A stretch of 49,613 nt of DNA from Saccoglossus kowalevskii (taxonomy: Eukaryota; Hemichordata; Enteropneusta; Harrimaniidae). Below are positions 48,060-49,613 of this stretch, piece after piece (position 1 is the first letter of the stretch; each line of letters begins with the position of its first letter). The DNA lies in contig NW_003105103.1 of the NCBI RefSeq assembly GCF_000003605.2, positions 121,502-171,114 on the forward strand. The letters run 5' to 3'. The position numbers and the translations under genes were made by a program. The notes beneath the pieces were generated by a model. The model was given only the letters and a program-made list of their open reading frames with translations, was not told the origin of the DNA and did not search any database.

Positions 48060-49613
48060 CTACAAGTTGAGCCCTCTCGTAATAAAGCACTCCAGTGACG
48101 TCAATATGACGTAACTATCTGAAACCGAAGATTGATTGTGTTCGTTTGCACGCGGACCACACACGTTGTAACTCACAATCTTCCAGCAAAATAGCATTAG
48201 GCACAGTTCCGGAAGCCGTACCTACACACGAATTGTTGACGTCACAATCAGGGTCGTTTCCTCGGTATATACGAAGTGGTATATACAAATTACAATAAAG
48301 ATACTTAAGACATTACGCATAAAGTGGGACAAATTACGTCACAATTCAATGATAATAACGGTAATAAATCCTAGCATGTTAAACAGAACGAGCATATAGT
48401 TGTTAATTTATTCATGACGTGCAGTTTCTGAGCTCATGCATATTTTTGGGGCAAGAGTTAGAAAAGGGGGAATTCGCAACAGAGAGAGCAGCAATGACCC
48501 CGTGGTTGTGTGCACCCGACTTGCTCCATACTTTAACCAACTTTGACTTCCATTGGAGGAGGTAGTATTTATATACACGTTCATTTTAGAACGGTCTTAT
48601 TGGCGTGCTGATGTTAGACCCGTTGCTATACTTAGCCAACAGATGTAATTATGTATATACATCATGGGTGTGGGGGAGTTTAGCCGATCACATGCAATTC
48701 ATTCCCACCCTAATCCGCTGCGGTAAAAATGAATGTGGAAGATATTCAATCATACAGCAAGGATAATGATAGCTTCACATTGCTTGTTTTCTAGTCGAAT
48801 ATACTACCACCAAGAATTGTTTCTAACAGTCACAGTATCACAGGACTGCTGCGTCCAACTACATATATAATATGCTAATTAATTATTCAAAAGACAAAAG
48901 CCACTGTAACATGTTTATTTTCTGTTTTTTTCCCCAGAAAATACGCCACTACAAACAGCTTGTGTTGTCTGTTTATTTTGTTATGACATATGCTGGGCAG
49001 AAGTCACTGACTACCATGGAGTATATTGGAGCGTGTATGCGAGGCGAATGTTTAAGCTCGTACATCTTATAAATTAGTTGTCTCAGGTTTTAGTAAAGCG
49101 CACGCCATAGGTACCCCCCAAACCTTTATGACTACCTGTATGTATGTGTGATAATATTCAGAAATACTTCAATTTATGTTTGCCATCGTAATGAAAAACC
49201 ATAATTAGGTCCACCGTGCCTAAGGTCACCCTGACGATGACTTTTTGTTCGTTCAACTTCAAGTGCGTGTGAGGGTTGTTTTTGTTTGTATTCAAATGTT
49301 GTCCTGTGTGACAATATCGGGACTACCATATGCCAGTATGTTTCTTAAAAATGCTGATAATACATGACATCCTCTCCTTTTACTACATTATCGAAATGAA
49401 CTATGGGTAGAGTTTAGCGTTAAAGCTAAAAAGTGCGGGTTGCTGTGTATAATGTTACTACAATTAACTTTTCTTGAGTGAAGTAAATAGAAAATTGTCA
49501 CGGCATATATATCGAAACTTGTAGCTTTGTAACATATGCTCTACATGTATATATCATACAAACCATTATTTGTAATTAACAAATTGTAAGAACGACATTC
49601 CTTTACGTCTTTT
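48060..49613. other. Right end of window, no gene recognised
   Basis: A strong pyrimidine tract and AG (about 48912-48937, TTTTTTTCCCCAG) precede a short plus-strand open frame ending at 49072. This could be a terminal exon of an unseen gene, but the peptide is not recognisable. The remainder shows no gene, RNA or repeat I can name. Confidence 0.4.

Noticed and set aside
48872-49072. 66-codon plus-strand frame after a strong acceptor-like site
   Set aside because: No recognisable domain and no upstream exon; kept only as a remark in the flank entry.
1-49613. tRNA or rRNA genes
   Set aside because: No B-box-like GGTTCGANTCC with a matching A box and no rRNA-like conserved stretch was noticed on either strand; a tRNAscan run would settle this.

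Overview
The window is animal nuclear DNA. It is AT-rich, has short coding exons bounded by GT-AG introns, and contains no bacterial-style gene packing. Its core is a tandem array of six paralogous genes, all on the + strand, each encoding a cytosolic SEC14-like lipid-transfer protein: a CRAL-TRIO N-terminal helical region, a SEC14/CRAL-TRIO lipid pocket and a C-terminal GOLD domain, as in the SEC14L2/3/4 group. Such a family expansion together with the many MITE-like repeats fits a marine invertebrate, but the phylum cannot be fixed from this window.

Layout: gene 1 (587-4596), gene 2 (6298-10330), gene 3 (12968-19145), gene 4 (20597-25080), gene 5 (28017-33715) and gene 6 (36731-42146). Every gene has 12 coding exons with the same phases and nearly invariant exon lengths (54-57, 73, 44, 63, 94, 98, 96, 145, 110, 140, 146-152, 110-113 nt), predicting proteins of 392-393 aa. 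Genes 1, 2, 3 and 5 are open throughout. Gene 4 lacks one nucleotide in exon 3, and gene 6 lacks one in exon 7; each shift gives an early stop, so both are young pseudogenes or contain assembly errors. A decayed second exon at 36291-36364, with flanking intron-1-like sequence, marks a lost gene or partial duplication between genes 5 and 6. Gene 6 looks mosaic: exon 1 resembles gene 5, later exons resemble gene 4.

Regulation: a direct-repeat-1 (HNF4/RXR-type) nuclear-receptor site, or a degenerate form of it, lies 78-197 bp upstream of each start codon. Genes 4 and 6 also share a promoter block that reappears inverted at 35209-35232.

Non-genic content: gene 3 intron 1 holds a 785-bp element whose long terminal inverted repeats contain a 60-bp minisatellite unit; a further unit abuts a 50-N assembly gap (15661-15710). 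Other introns hold 63-bp and 42-bp tandem repeats. The right-hand 7.5 kb lacks SEC14-like genes. It contains two 133-bp palindromic TTAA-flanked MITEs in inverted orientation (43835-43967 and 46830-46962) enclosing three direct copies of a roughly 0.55-0.59 kb repeat, and on the - strand an exon resembling the N-terminal domain of acyl-CoA thioesterase/BAAT proteins (about 47760-47975).
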